A stretch of 64,000 nt of DNA, taken from CAYRWM01 sp964428055 (GTDB lineage Bacteria > Bacillota > Clostridia > Christensenellales > Christensenellaceae). Position 1 is the stretch's first letter. Each line of letters begins with the position of its first letter. The position numbers and the translations under genes were made by a program. Where the stretch lies: positions 54,514 to 118,513 of the forward strand of contig CAYRWM010000001.1 in NCBI GenBank assembly GCA_964428055.1, in the 5' to 3' direction. This document shows positions 1 through 7,539 of the stretch, piece after piece. The notes under the pieces were generated by a model. The model did not search any database and was not told where the DNA came from. It saw nothing but the letters and a program-made list of their open reading frames with translations.

Positions 1-59
1 ATGATCTGGCTGAGAGGTTCGTTTCGGCCGCGGAAAGGTATGCTGAAAAATGGAGATAG
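1..59 (+). CDS. C-terminal tail of an upstream gene, probably cobyrinate a,c-diamide synthase (CbiA)
   Basis: An open frame enters the window (codons from base 3) and stops at TAG 57-59. It encodes a short, charged, helical tail ending RYAEKWR. The stop lies inside the first codons of cbiB, so the two reading frames overlap by 10 bases, as at most junctions of this operon. CbiA (cobyrinate a,c-diamide synthase) is a guess: CbiA proteins often end with a short helix after a His-Phe-x-Ser-Asn-Pro segment, and cbiA commonly sits just before cbiB. Only 18 codons are visible, so the identity is inference from context. Confidence 0.45.
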   Translation, partial: DLAERFVSAAERYAEKWR

Positions 60-1033
60 TCTTCTGCGCATGCATATCATTTGTACTCGACCTCATATTC
101 GGCGATCCGAGGTGGCTTCTTCACACGGTCGTCATAATGGGACGTGCGATAGAGTTCCTTGAAAGGAACTTAAGGAAGACTTTTCCGAAGACCGAAAAGG
201 GAGAGTTCGCGGCGGGCGTCGTCATGGCGGCGCTGCTCCCCGTACTCGTGCTCGTGTGCTCGCTGCTGATACTGTGGGGCCTTTCTTTCATCCATATGTA
301 TGTTGCGATGGCAGTCGCGATCTTCTGGGGATGGCAGTGTCTTGCGATAAAGGACTTAAGACGGGAGAGTCTTAAAGTCAAGGATGAACTGGACAGGGGA
401 GATCTTAAAGGTGCAAGGAAAGCGGTATCCCGCATAGTCGGACGCGACACTGAGAACCTTACCGAAACAGGTGTTGCCAAGGCTGCGGTTGAGACTGTGG
501 CTGAGAGTTTTTCGGACGGCATAATAGCACCACTGTTCTACATGATGATAGGCGGAGCTCCGCTGGCTCTCGTGTATAAATCGGTCAACACCATGGATTC
601 CATGGTCGGATATAAAAATGAGAAGTATCTTTACTTCGGAAGAGCTGCGGCAAAGGTTGACGACGCGTTCAATCTGGTGCCGTCGAGGATAGCCGCATTC
701 GCCGTCATGCTGGCGGCGTTAATAGGCGGTCTCGACGGGGAGGGATCCTTCCGCATTTGGAAGAGGGACAGGTATAATCACGCCAGCCCCAACTCGGCGC
801 AGACCGAGTCGGCGATGGCGGGTGCTCTGGGCTTAAGGCTCGCGGGTCCCGCGTACTATTTCGGAAGTCTGTACGACAAGCCGTACATAGGGGACGCGAC
901 GCGGCACATTGAGACAGAGGATATAAGAAGAGCGAACAACGTGGTCCTCTTGGGAAGCGTGCTGGCGCTCGCAGTATTTGCAGTCGTGCGCATCATCGTA
1001 TCGATAAATGTGAGGGGTATATTATGGTTCTAG
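50..1033 (+). CDS. cbiB: Adenosylcobinamide-phosphate synthase CbiB
   Basis: A 327-residue integral membrane protein that attaches the aminopropanol arm (as (R)-1-amino-2-propanol phosphate) to adenosylcobyric acid. Family signatures are visible: the N-terminal LDLIFGDP motif (about residues 14-21), and the central segment with NTMDSMVGYKNE followed by FGRAAAKVDDAFNLVPSR, which matches the conserved core of CbiB/CobD. Several hydrophobic segments span the protein (about 60-95, 165-180, 215-235 and the C-terminus). The start at 50 lies inside the end of the preceding gene and the gene ends 10 bases into cobD, so translation is probably coupled. Length is normal for the family. Confidence 0.95.
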   Translation: MEIVFCACISFVLDLIFGDPRWLLHTVVIMGRAIEFLERNLRKTFPKTEKGEFAAGVVMAALLPVLVLVCSLLILWGLSFIHMYVAMAVAIFWGWQCLAIKDLRRESLKVKDELDRGDLKGARKAVSRIVGRDTENLTETGVAKAAVETVAESFSDGIIAPLFYMMIGGAPLALVYKSVNTMDSMVGYKNEKYLYFGRAAAKVDDAFNLVPSRIAAFAVMLAALIGGLDGEGSFRIWKRDRYNHASPNSAQTESAMAGALGLRLAGPAYYFGSLYDKPYIGDATRHIETEDIRRANNVVLLGSVLALAVFAVVRIIVSINVRGILWF

Positions 1034-2076
1034 GCCACGGGGGCGACTGGAGAGGCTTTCTTGAAAAAAACGGCGTTATGCCTCTGGACTTTTCGGCGTC
1101 CGTAAGTCCGCTTGGACTTCCCGCAGGCGTAAGGGAAGCGGTAGTCAGGTCGCTTTCAAGGGCGGATCTTTATCCGGATCCCATGTCGCGGGATCTTACG
1201 CGCGATCTTTCCCGGTATTACGGCGTGAGCGATAATAAGATAGTATGCGGCGCCGGGGCTTCGGACATAATAGAGAGACTGCTGAGGGCTCTTAAGCCTT
1301 CGAGGGTCATGGTGACTGCGCCCGCTTTTTCAGGGTACACCGAAGCGCTAGCGGGACTTGAATGCGATATAGAGGAGTATACTTTATCCGACATAAACGG
1401 TTTCCGTGTGGATGAGGGCATACTCGGAGCTATCGATGAGGATACGGACGTACTGTTTCTGTGCGAGCCAAACAACCCGACGGGCGTGTGCACGGAAAGG
1501 GATCTGCTGCTCCGGATAGCCGACAGATGCCGCGAGACGGGAACGCTGCTGGCTGTGGACGAGTGCTTCAATGATTTTCTGGAGGATCCCGAAGGCATGA
1601 GCATGCTCTCCGAGCTCGAGAGATGTCCCATGCTGGTGATAAGAGCTTTTACCAAGTTCTACGCCATGCCGGGCTTAAGACTGGGATACGGGATATCTGA
1701 CGATGTGGACCTGATCGATAAGATGAAGAGAGCAGGACAGCCGTGGGCGGTATCGGTCATGGCGGACGCAGCGGGAAGAGCGGCTCTTCACGAAGAGGAA
1801 TACGGACGGGTGCTCAAAAAGCTCATTAAGGAAGAGCGCATGTACCTGCTGGATTCTCTTAAAAGGCTCGGCATGGGCTGCGTTCAGGGCGAAGCCAATT
1901 TCGTGTTTTTCGAAAGCCCCGTTAAAGATCTCGGAGAAAAGCTTCAGACATACGGCATAGTCATCCGCGACTGCAGCAACTTTTCGGGCCTTAAGAAGGG
2001 TTATTACAGGGCTGCGGTCAGAACTCATGAGGATAATGTGACGCTTATATCGGCGATGGAGGAGATACTTAAGTGA
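1024..2076 (+). CDS. cobD: L-threonine-O-3-phosphate decarboxylase CobD (PLP-dependent)
   Basis: A 350-residue fold-type I PLP enzyme of the histidinol-phosphate aminotransferase group. In this operon it is expected to decarboxylate threonine phosphate to the aminopropanol phosphate used by CbiB. Visible motifs are CEPNNPTG (substrate/PLP domain), VDECFNDF with the PLP-nitrogen Asp, and FTKFYAMPGLRLGY, in which Lys211 is the expected Schiff-base lysine. The start overlaps the end of cbiB by 10 bases. The end overlaps the GTG of cbiP in a GTGA arrangement. An isolated copy could be called HisC-like; the neighbours make CobD much more likely. Confidence 0.9.
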   Translation: MVLGHGGDWRGFLEKNGVMPLDFSASVSPLGLPAGVREAVVRSLSRADLYPDPMSRDLTRDLSRYYGVSDNKIVCGAGASDIIERLLRALKPSRVMVTAPAFSGYTEALAGLECDIEEYTLSDINGFRVDEGILGAIDEDTDVLFLCEPNNPTGVCTERDLLLRIADRCRETGTLLAVDECFNDFLEDPEGMSMLSELERCPMLVIRAFTKFYAMPGLRLGYGISDDVDLIDKMKRAGQPWAVSVMADAAGRAALHEEEYGRVLKKLIKEERMYLLDSLKRLGMGCVQGEANFVFFESPVKDLGEKLQTYGIVIRDCSNFSGLKKGYYRAAVRTHEDNVTLISAMEEILK

Positions 2077-3545
2077 CAAAAGCGATCATGGTACAGGGTA
2101 CGATGTCGGGAGCGGGCAAGAGCGTGCTTGCGGCGGCTCTGTGCAGGATATTCAGGGAGGACGGGTTTAAGGTCGCTCCCTTCAAGAGCCAGAACATGGC
2201 GCTTAACAGCTATATTACGGAGGATGGTCTCGAAATGGGACGCGCCCAGGCTGTGCAGGCATTCGCGGCGGGCTTAAAGCCCGACGTCCGCATGAACCCC
2301 GTGCTCTTAAAGCCCTCCAGCGACACGGGCAGCCAGCTCATAGTCATGGGCGAAGTAAGAGGCGATTACAAAGCGAGGGATTACTTTAAGATGAAGCATA
2401 CCTTAAAGGGCGATATCATGGACGCGTTCAACAATCTCGCTGCTGAAAACGACATCATCGTCATAGAAGGCGCGGGCAGTCCCGCCGAGATAAACCTTAA
2501 GGATGACGATATAGTAAACATGGGTATGGCAAAGATGGCGGACTGTCCGGTGCTCCTTGCCGGCAACATAGACTGCGGCGGTGTCTTCGCTCAGCTTTAC
2601 GGTACGGTCAAACTCCTCGAAAAGGAGGAACAGGACAGGATAATAGGGCTCATAATAAACAAGTTCAGAGGGGACGTTTCCATACTTGAGCCGGGCCTTA
2701 AGATGCTCGAGGACAGGGCAGGCAAGCCTGTGCTCGGAGTGGTCCCATACCTAAACGTTGATATAGACGATGAGGATTCGCTGTCGGAGAGGCTTAATGA
2801 GGGAAGGGCGCACGCGGCAGTAGATATCGCGGTCATAAGACTCCCGAAACTCTCTAACTTCACGGACTTCATCCCGCTCGAGAGGCACGAGGCCATGGGC
2901 GTGAGATACGTTAAGGACGCGAGGGACTTGGGTGAACCCGATCTTATTATCCTGCCCGGCACAAAGAGCACTATGGCGGATCTTAAGTGGATGAGATCTT
3001 CGGGTATGGAGACTGCGGTCCAGAAACGGGCTGCAAAGGGAACGCCCGTTATAGGCATATGCGGCGGCTTTCAGATGCTGGGCAAAACCTTAAGCGATCC
3101 CGATATGGTGGAAGGCGGCGGAGAGATGCGCGGCCTCGGCCTTCTCGATACGGAGACCGTGTTCGAAAACAGCAAGGTCAGAACACAGATAAGCGGCCAG
3201 ATCTTGAGCGGACCCTTTAAGGGAACGCCTGTAAGCGGCTACGAGATACATATGGGAAGGACTCAGGGAGGCGAAGGCTTCGTCTCGCTCGAGGACGGAA
3301 GGACCGACGGTGCTCTTAAGGGTAATGTTTTAGGGTCGTACCTGCACGGTATATTCGATTCAGGGGAACTTACGGACGCGCTCGCGTCTTATCTGCTCTC
3401 CCGCAAGGGACTCGATCCTGAGGCCTTCAGTACGATATCGCATGCCGATTATCAGGAGCAGCAGTTTAAGGTTCTCGCTGACGGCGTGAGGGAAGCGCTT
3501 GATATAAAAAGACTTTACGAGGAGATGGACAGGTTCTATGGATAA
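2073..3545 (+). CDS. cbiP: Cobyric acid synthase CbiP (glutamine-dependent amidase)
   Basis: A 490-residue enzyme that amidates the b, d, e and g side chains of adenosylcobyrinate a,c-diamide. The N-terminal half is a dethiobiotin-synthetase-like ATPase domain with a P-loop (GTMSGAGKS, residues 9-17) and PFKSQNMALNS. The C-terminal half is a class I glutaminase domain with the nucleophile Cys330 in GICGGFQMLG and His425 in GSYLHGIF. The start is a GTG whose last two bases form part of the cobD stop (GTGA), typical of coupled translation. The gene ends inside the start region of cobO. Length is normal. Confidence 0.95.
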   Translation: MTKAIMVQGTMSGAGKSVLAAALCRIFREDGFKVAPFKSQNMALNSYITEDGLEMGRAQAVQAFAAGLKPDVRMNPVLLKPSSDTGSQLIVMGEVRGDYKARDYFKMKHTLKGDIMDAFNNLAAENDIIVIEGAGSPAEINLKDDDIVNMGMAKMADCPVLLAGNIDCGGVFAQLYGTVKLLEKEEQDRIIGLIINKFRGDVSILEPGLKMLEDRAGKPVLGVVPYLNVDIDDEDSLSERLNEGRAHAAVDIAVIRLPKLSNFTDFIPLERHEAMGVRYVKDARDLGEPDLIILPGTKSTMADLKWMRSSGMETAVQKRAAKGTPVIGICGGFQMLGKTLSDPDMVEGGGEMRGLGLLDTETVFENSKVRTQISGQILSGPFKGTPVSGYEIHMGRTQGGEGFVSLEDGRTDGALKGNVLGSYLHGIFDSGELTDALASYLLSRKGLDPEAFSTISHADYQEQQFKVLADGVREALDIKRLYEEMDRFYG

Positions 3546-4050
3546 GGGACTCATTCATATATACTGCGGCGAAGGAAAGGGCAAGACCACGGCCGCCGCG
3601 GGGCTCGCAATAAGGGCGCTCGGGGCAGGGCTTAAGGTCTCGTTCGTTCAGTTCATGAAGAACGGCAGATCCTCCGAGATAGAGGTGCTGAAAAAAGCGG
3701 GAGCGGCAGTCTTCTGCGGGAACGACACGATGAAGTTCTCATGCTCCATGACGGATGAGGACAGACGGAAGTTCAGGAAGGGCCATGACGGGGCTCTTAG
3801 GGAAGCGCTCGCACAGGAATGCGATCTTCTTGTGCTCGATGAGGCGTGCTCTGCACTGAAAAAGGGACTGGTGGATCCCGAACTCCTTAAGGAAGCGGTT
3901 CTGGGCAAGCCCGAGGGAAGGGAAGTCGTCTTGACCGGAAGAGAGCCGGAAACATGGATGACTGAATGCGCGGATTACGTGACAGAGATGGAGTGCGTAA
4001 AGCACCCTTTTAATAACGATATCAAGGCCAGAAAGGGCATAGAATACTGA
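3538..4050 (+). CDS. cobO: Cob(I)alamin/corrinoid adenosyltransferase (CobO/BtuR type)
   Basis: A 170-residue P-loop ATP:corrinoid adenosyltransferase that adds the upper 5'-deoxyadenosyl ligand to cobalt. The Walker A motif GEGKGKTT is at residues 11-18 (the G-x-G-K-G-K-T-T form is characteristic of CobO/BtuR). Later segments VSFVQFMK, DLLVLDEACSAL and VVLTGREP match the family in order. The ATG at 3538 overlaps the last 8 bases of cbiP, and the TGA shares its A with the next ATG. It is the housekeeping form and is unrelated to the PduO and EutT types. Confidence 0.95.
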   Translation: MDKGLIHIYCGEGKGKTTAAAGLAIRALGAGLKVSFVQFMKNGRSSEIEVLKKAGAAVFCGNDTMKFSCSMTDEDRRKFRKGHDGALREALAQECDLLVLDEACSALKKGLVDPELLKEAVLGKPEGREVVLTGREPETWMTECADYVTEMECVKHPFNNDIKARKGIEY

Positions 4051-4715
4051 TGGATAAGATAATAAGGCCGGAAGACATAGAAAAGAAGAGCATGAGCATT
4101 ATCCGCTCGGAGCTCGAGATGCTGGGTATGCCTCCTTTCGGCGAGGAGGAACCGGTGGTGCTGCGCGTTATACACACGACGGCTGATTTCGATTACGCCG
4201 AAAACCTAAGGTTCATGTGCGGCGCCGTCAGGGCAGGATCCGAAGCGCTTAAAAACGGCTGCACTGTCATAACTGATACAAATATGGCCAGGGCCGGCAT
4301 AAATAAAAAGACGCTCTCTCAGTTCGGAGGGAATGCCGAATGCTTTATGGCCGATCCCGAGATAGCGGAAAGGGCCAAAGCTGAAGGAACTACGAGGGCG
4401 GTTGCGTCCGTTAAAAAAGCGACGGAACTTTACCCTTGCGGCATATACGCCGTCGGGAACGCGCCGACTGCTCTTTATGAACTGGCGGACAGAATAAGAG
4501 AGGGACTTAAGCCTTCCCTTATAATAGCGGTGCCCGTAGGATTCGTTAACGTCGTGGAAGCAAAGGAAGAGATACTCGCTCTCTGCTGCGAAAAGGGTAT
4601 ACCCGTTATTGCCGCGATGGGAAGGAAGGGCGGCAGCAATGTGGCTGCGTCAATAGTCAACGCTCTTCTGTATATAGCGGCGGGTAAAGTCGATCCGGAA
4701 ACGAGGAAACTGTAG
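4050..4715 (+). CDS. cbiC: Precorrin-8X / cobalt-precorrin-8 methylmutase CbiC
   Basis: A 221-residue enzyme that moves the C-11 methyl group to C-12 to give (hydrogeno)cobyrinate. Family landmarks are RVIHTTADFDYAENLRF with the catalytic His (about residue 43), DTNMARAGI, and the C-terminal IAVPVGFVNVVEAKE and GRKGGSNVAASIVNALL. The start forms a TGATG overlap with cobO, and the TAG stop shares its G with the GTG of cobT. It is the only corrin-ring-building enzyme in the visible part of the operon; the others must lie elsewhere or upstream of the window. Confidence 0.95.
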   Translation: MDKIIRPEDIEKKSMSIIRSELEMLGMPPFGEEEPVVLRVIHTTADFDYAENLRFMCGAVRAGSEALKNGCTVITDTNMARAGINKKTLSQFGGNAECFMADPEIAERAKAEGTTRAVASVKKATELYPCGIYAVGNAPTALYELADRIREGLKPSLIIAVPVGFVNVVEAKEEILALCCEKGIPVIAAMGRKGGSNVAASIVNALLYIAAGKVDPETRKL

Positions 4716-5755
4716 TGCAGGATTTCACAGACAGAGTGCAGGCGTTTGATGAAAGAGCGGCTGCACTTGCCGGAAACAAATGGGACAGCATAGCGAAACC
4801 CTTAAAGAGCCTCGGTTACCTTGAGGACGCTGTCTGCCGCATTGCCGGCATTCAGGGAACGGCAGAGATAGATATATCAAAAAAGGCCGTTATAGTCTGC
4901 TGCGCCGATAACGGTGTAGTTCAGGAAGGCGTGACGCAGTGCGGACCCGAGATAACCGCTCTTGCTGCCGAAAAGATCGCTTCGGGCAGGTCTTCTGTGA
5001 GCGCGATGGCGAATGTCGCTCATGCGGATGTCATATGCGTTGATATGGGTATGCTCAGTCGTGTTCCCGGAACAGTCGATATGCACATAGCGGACGGTAC
5101 GGGGAATATCGCCATGGGTCCCGCCATGACGAGAGAGCAGGCTGAAAGAGCGGTCCATAACGGAATTGAACTCGTGCAGGGCTTAAGAGACAAAGGATAC
5201 AGTATCATCGCCACGGGCGAGATGGGTATAGGAAATACAACGACATCGGCGGCAATGCTGTCGGTGCTGCTGGGCCTTGAGCCTGAGGAAGTCACCGGAA
5301 GGGGCGCGGGCCTGAGCCGTGAAAAACTCGAAAAGAAGATAAATGTTGTCAGGCGCGCCGTTCAGGTGAACGCTCCGTACGAGGACGCGCTGGACGTTAT
5401 ATCAAAGCTCGGCGGGTTCGATATAGCGGGACTTGCAGGAGTATTCATAGGCGGGGCGATCTGCCGGGTGCCTGTGGTTATCGACGGCATAATAAGCTCG
5501 GCGGCGGCTCTTTCCGCTTACGGCATGTGCCTTAAGTGCAAAGACTTCATGCTGGCTTCCCACGTATCGGCCGAGCCGGTAGCGGGGCAGGTACTGGAGA
5601 GACTCGGCTTGAAACCCCTTATCGCGGCAAATATGCGTCTCGGGGAAGGAACGGGCGCTGTGTGTGCGTTTCCTCTTCTCGATATGGCTGCGGCCGTGTA
5701 CGGAGGCGCTGACTTCAAGGAATACGGTATGGATGCCTATGAGCATCAGGAGTGA
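4715..5755 (+). CDS. cobT: Nicotinate-nucleotide:dimethylbenzimidazole phosphoribosyltransferase CobT
   Basis: A 346-residue enzyme that makes alpha-ribazole phosphate, activating the lower-ligand base for cobamide assembly. The family core is clear: VCCADNGVVQEGVTQCGPEIT near residue 60 (as segments), GEMGIGNTTTSAA, and the catalytic-glutamate motif RLGEGTGA with Glu311. The GTG start overlaps the cbiC stop by one base. CobT proteins accept several bases, so the lower ligand made here cannot be read from the sequence. No CobU (adenosylcobinamide kinase) gene lies between the neighbours in this window. Confidence 0.95.
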   Translation: MQDFTDRVQAFDERAAALAGNKWDSIAKPLKSLGYLEDAVCRIAGIQGTAEIDISKKAVIVCCADNGVVQEGVTQCGPEITALAAEKIASGRSSVSAMANVAHADVICVDMGMLSRVPGTVDMHIADGTGNIAMGPAMTREQAERAVHNGIELVQGLRDKGYSIIATGEMGIGNTTTSAAMLSVLLGLEPEEVTGRGAGLSREKLEKKINVVRRAVQVNAPYEDALDVISKLGGFDIAGLAGVFIGGAICRVPVVIDGIISSAAALSAYGMCLKCKDFMLASHVSAEPVAGQVLERLGLKPLIAANMRLGEGTGAVCAFPLLDMAAAVYGGADFKEYGMDAYEHQE

Positions 5756-5758
5756 TAT

Positions 5759-6523
5759 ATGAGCTTTTTAAGATCGCTGGCTGCGGCGTTTTCAATGTTC
5801 TCGGTTATACCGATGCCGCATATAGACTGGAAGGAAACGAATATGAGGTTCATCCTGGCCGCTTTCCCCGTAGTCGGGATAGCGGTGGGTGTTTTAAGCG
5901 CTCTCTGGTGCATGCTTTCGGGCTTTTTCTCATTTCCGCCCATGATACTGGCACTGGGACTTACGCTCATCCCGCTCGCTGTATCCGGAGGCATACACAT
6001 GGACGGATACTGCGATACGGTGGATGCGATATCCAGCCATGCCGACATGGAAAAGAAACGCGCTATACTCAAGGATCCGCACACCGGCGCGTTCGGAGTG
6101 ATCGGCGTCTGTGCGTACCTTCTCTTCTATTATGTTATATGCTGCCAGCTTAAGGCTGACGCGGATGCGGTAAGGCTTTTGTTCCTCGTATATATCGTAG
6201 CCAGGTGCGCATCGGGATTCGCATCCGTTACGCTCAAGCCGGCGGGAGATACCGGTCTTCAGAAGACGATGCACGACGCGGCGTACAGGGGAGCTGCGTC
6301 AGCCATCCTTATAGCTATGTTTGCTGTGTGCATTCTGCTCGCGGCGCTGACCGGTTTAGTGTTCGCATATTATATGATCGTATGCACCGCGGTCGTATTC
6401 CTTATAACGGCGGGCATAGCAAAAAAGTCCTTCGGCGGGATGTCGGGCGATATAGCAGGCTTCCAGTACCAGATAACGGAGCTCACCATGATAACGGCTC
6501 TGGTCATAATCCAAAATATCTGA
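5759..6523 (+). CDS. cobS: Adenosylcobinamide-GDP ribazoletransferase CobS
   Basis: A 254-residue polytopic membrane protein that joins adenosylcobinamide-GDP to alpha-ribazole (phosphate), the last assembly step. The diagnostic motif GGIHMDGYCDTVDA (Asp82 and neighbours, metal binding) and the following KDPHTGAFG are present, with five to seven hydrophobic segments. The start is 3 bases past the cobT stop. The C-terminus KSFGGMSGDIAGFQYQITE matches the conserved GDxxG segment of the family. It closes the recognisable cobalamin operon; the next gene follows after 7 bases. Confidence 0.95.
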   Translation: MSFLRSLAAAFSMFSVIPMPHIDWKETNMRFILAAFPVVGIAVGVLSALWCMLSGFFSFPPMILALGLTLIPLAVSGGIHMDGYCDTVDAISSHADMEKKRAILKDPHTGAFGVIGVCAYLLFYYVICCQLKADADAVRLLFLVYIVARCASGFASVTLKPAGDTGLQKTMHDAAYRGAASAILIAMFAVCILLAALTGLVFAYYMIVCTAVVFLITAGIAKKSFGGMSGDIAGFQYQITELTMITALVIIQNI

Positions 6524-6530
6524 GGTCTTT

Positions 6531-7421
6531 ATGAAATTCACGGGACTGACTTACAGGCCGCCCTTCGAGGCGGATTCTCTTCTTCTGCAGGTGACTGCGG
6601 GTTGTTCTCACAACAGGTGCTCTTTCTGCACCATGTATAAGGGTGTGCCCTTTGAAAAGGAATCAATAGAGCAGATAGAGACGGATCTTAATGAAGCGTC
6701 CGCGTATGCGGACAGGGTAAGAAGAGTCTTTCTTGAGAACGGAGACCCTTTCTGTCTGGACTTTGGAAGTCTAAAAAGGACAGCCGAGCTCATACATAAG
6801 TATCTTCCGAACGTGTCTGTCATAGTGATGTACGCGTCCATAGGGAACATAAAGAGCAAGACAGATGAGGAACTTAAAAGCCTGCGAGGTCTCGGGATAA
6901 ACGAGCTCAACATAGGCGTTGAGAGCGGTATGGATGACGCATTGAAACTCATGAACAAGGGATACACTGCCGCCGAAGCCGTTCGTCAGCTCAAGCGGCT
7001 CAAAAACGCCGGCATGGACTGGGGCGCGAACGTCATATTCGGGTGCGCCGGGAGCGGCAGAGGGAGACAGAACGCTCTTTTAACGGCTCAGCTGCTTAAT
7101 ATGACGGAACCATACCTTATTTTTACGGGTACCGTGCATGCTGATCCGGGATGCCCGCTTTATGACGATATGGCATCGGGTGCATTCAGGGAAAGCACCG
7201 TAAGAGAATATATAGACGAGGAAAAGACACTCCTTAAGCATCTTGAAGTGGAAAACTGTCTGTACTTCGGACTGCATCCTTCTAACATGGTGAGGATGCA
7301 GGGATATCTCCCGAGAGACAGGGATGCGCTTATTGAACACCTCGCGGATTCTGAGAAGAGACTCGGGCCGTATCTTGACAAAAGGCCTGAGAGAGGCGGC
7401 GAAGGCGCCGTTTATCTCTGA
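6531..7421 (+). CDS. Radical SAM protein with CX4CX2C cluster motif
   Basis: A 296-residue radical SAM protein of unassigned function. The cluster-binding cysteines are Cys25, Cys30 and Cys33 in GCSHNRCSFCTMYKG, a CX4CX2C spacing rather than the usual CX3CX2C. Later segments support a TIM-barrel fold: RVFLENGDPF, ELNIGVESGMDDALKLMNKGY (the usual GIES-like SAM motif), and GANVIFGCAGSG. No B12-binding, SPASM or TRAM domain is visible. The start has a GAGG Shine-Dalgarno at 6522-6525 and lies 7 bases after cobS, so it probably shares the cobalamin transcript. Whether it acts on corrinoids is unknown. Confidence 0.85.
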   Translation: MKFTGLTYRPPFEADSLLLQVTAGCSHNRCSFCTMYKGVPFEKESIEQIETDLNEASAYADRVRRVFLENGDPFCLDFGSLKRTAELIHKYLPNVSVIVMYASIGNIKSKTDEELKSLRGLGINELNIGVESGMDDALKLMNKGYTAAEAVRQLKRLKNAGMDWGANVIFGCAGSGRGRQNALLTAQLLNMTEPYLIFTGTVHADPGCPLYDDMASGAFRESTVREYIDEEKTLLKHLEVENCLYFGLHPSNMVRMQGYLPRDRDALIEHLADSEKRLGPYLDKRPERGGEGAVYL

Positions 7422-7441
7422 TATCCTGAAATGGCTTAACC

Positions 7442-7465
7442 GGCCGGCGTTTGCCGGTCTTTTTT
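7442..7465 (+). terminator. Intrinsic terminator closing the cobalamin/radical SAM operon
   Basis: A 7-base-pair GC-rich hairpin (GGCCGGC / GCCGGTC, loop GTTT, one G-T pair) is followed directly by a run of six T. It lies 20 bases after the radical SAM stop and just before the pyk promoter. Confidence 0.85.
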
Positions 7466-7472
7466 GTCGGAT

Positions 7473-7500
7473 TTGCATTTTTCTCACAGAAGTGTATAAT
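7473..7500 (+). promoter_or_regulatory. Sigma-A-type promoter of pyk
   Basis: TTGCAT (7473-7478) and a perfect TATAAT (7495-7500) are separated by 16 bases. The promoter lies between the operon terminator and the pyk ribosome binding site. Confidence 0.75.
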
Positions 7501-7539
7501 AAACAGGATTTTGTTAAAAAGGAGGTATTTTTAACAAAA

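Noticed and set aside
7324..7539. An N-terminal extension of pyruvate kinase to 7324
   Set aside because: The extension overlaps the preceding gene and contains a terminator and promoter. Homology begins at MRKTKIVCTIGPAS (7540).
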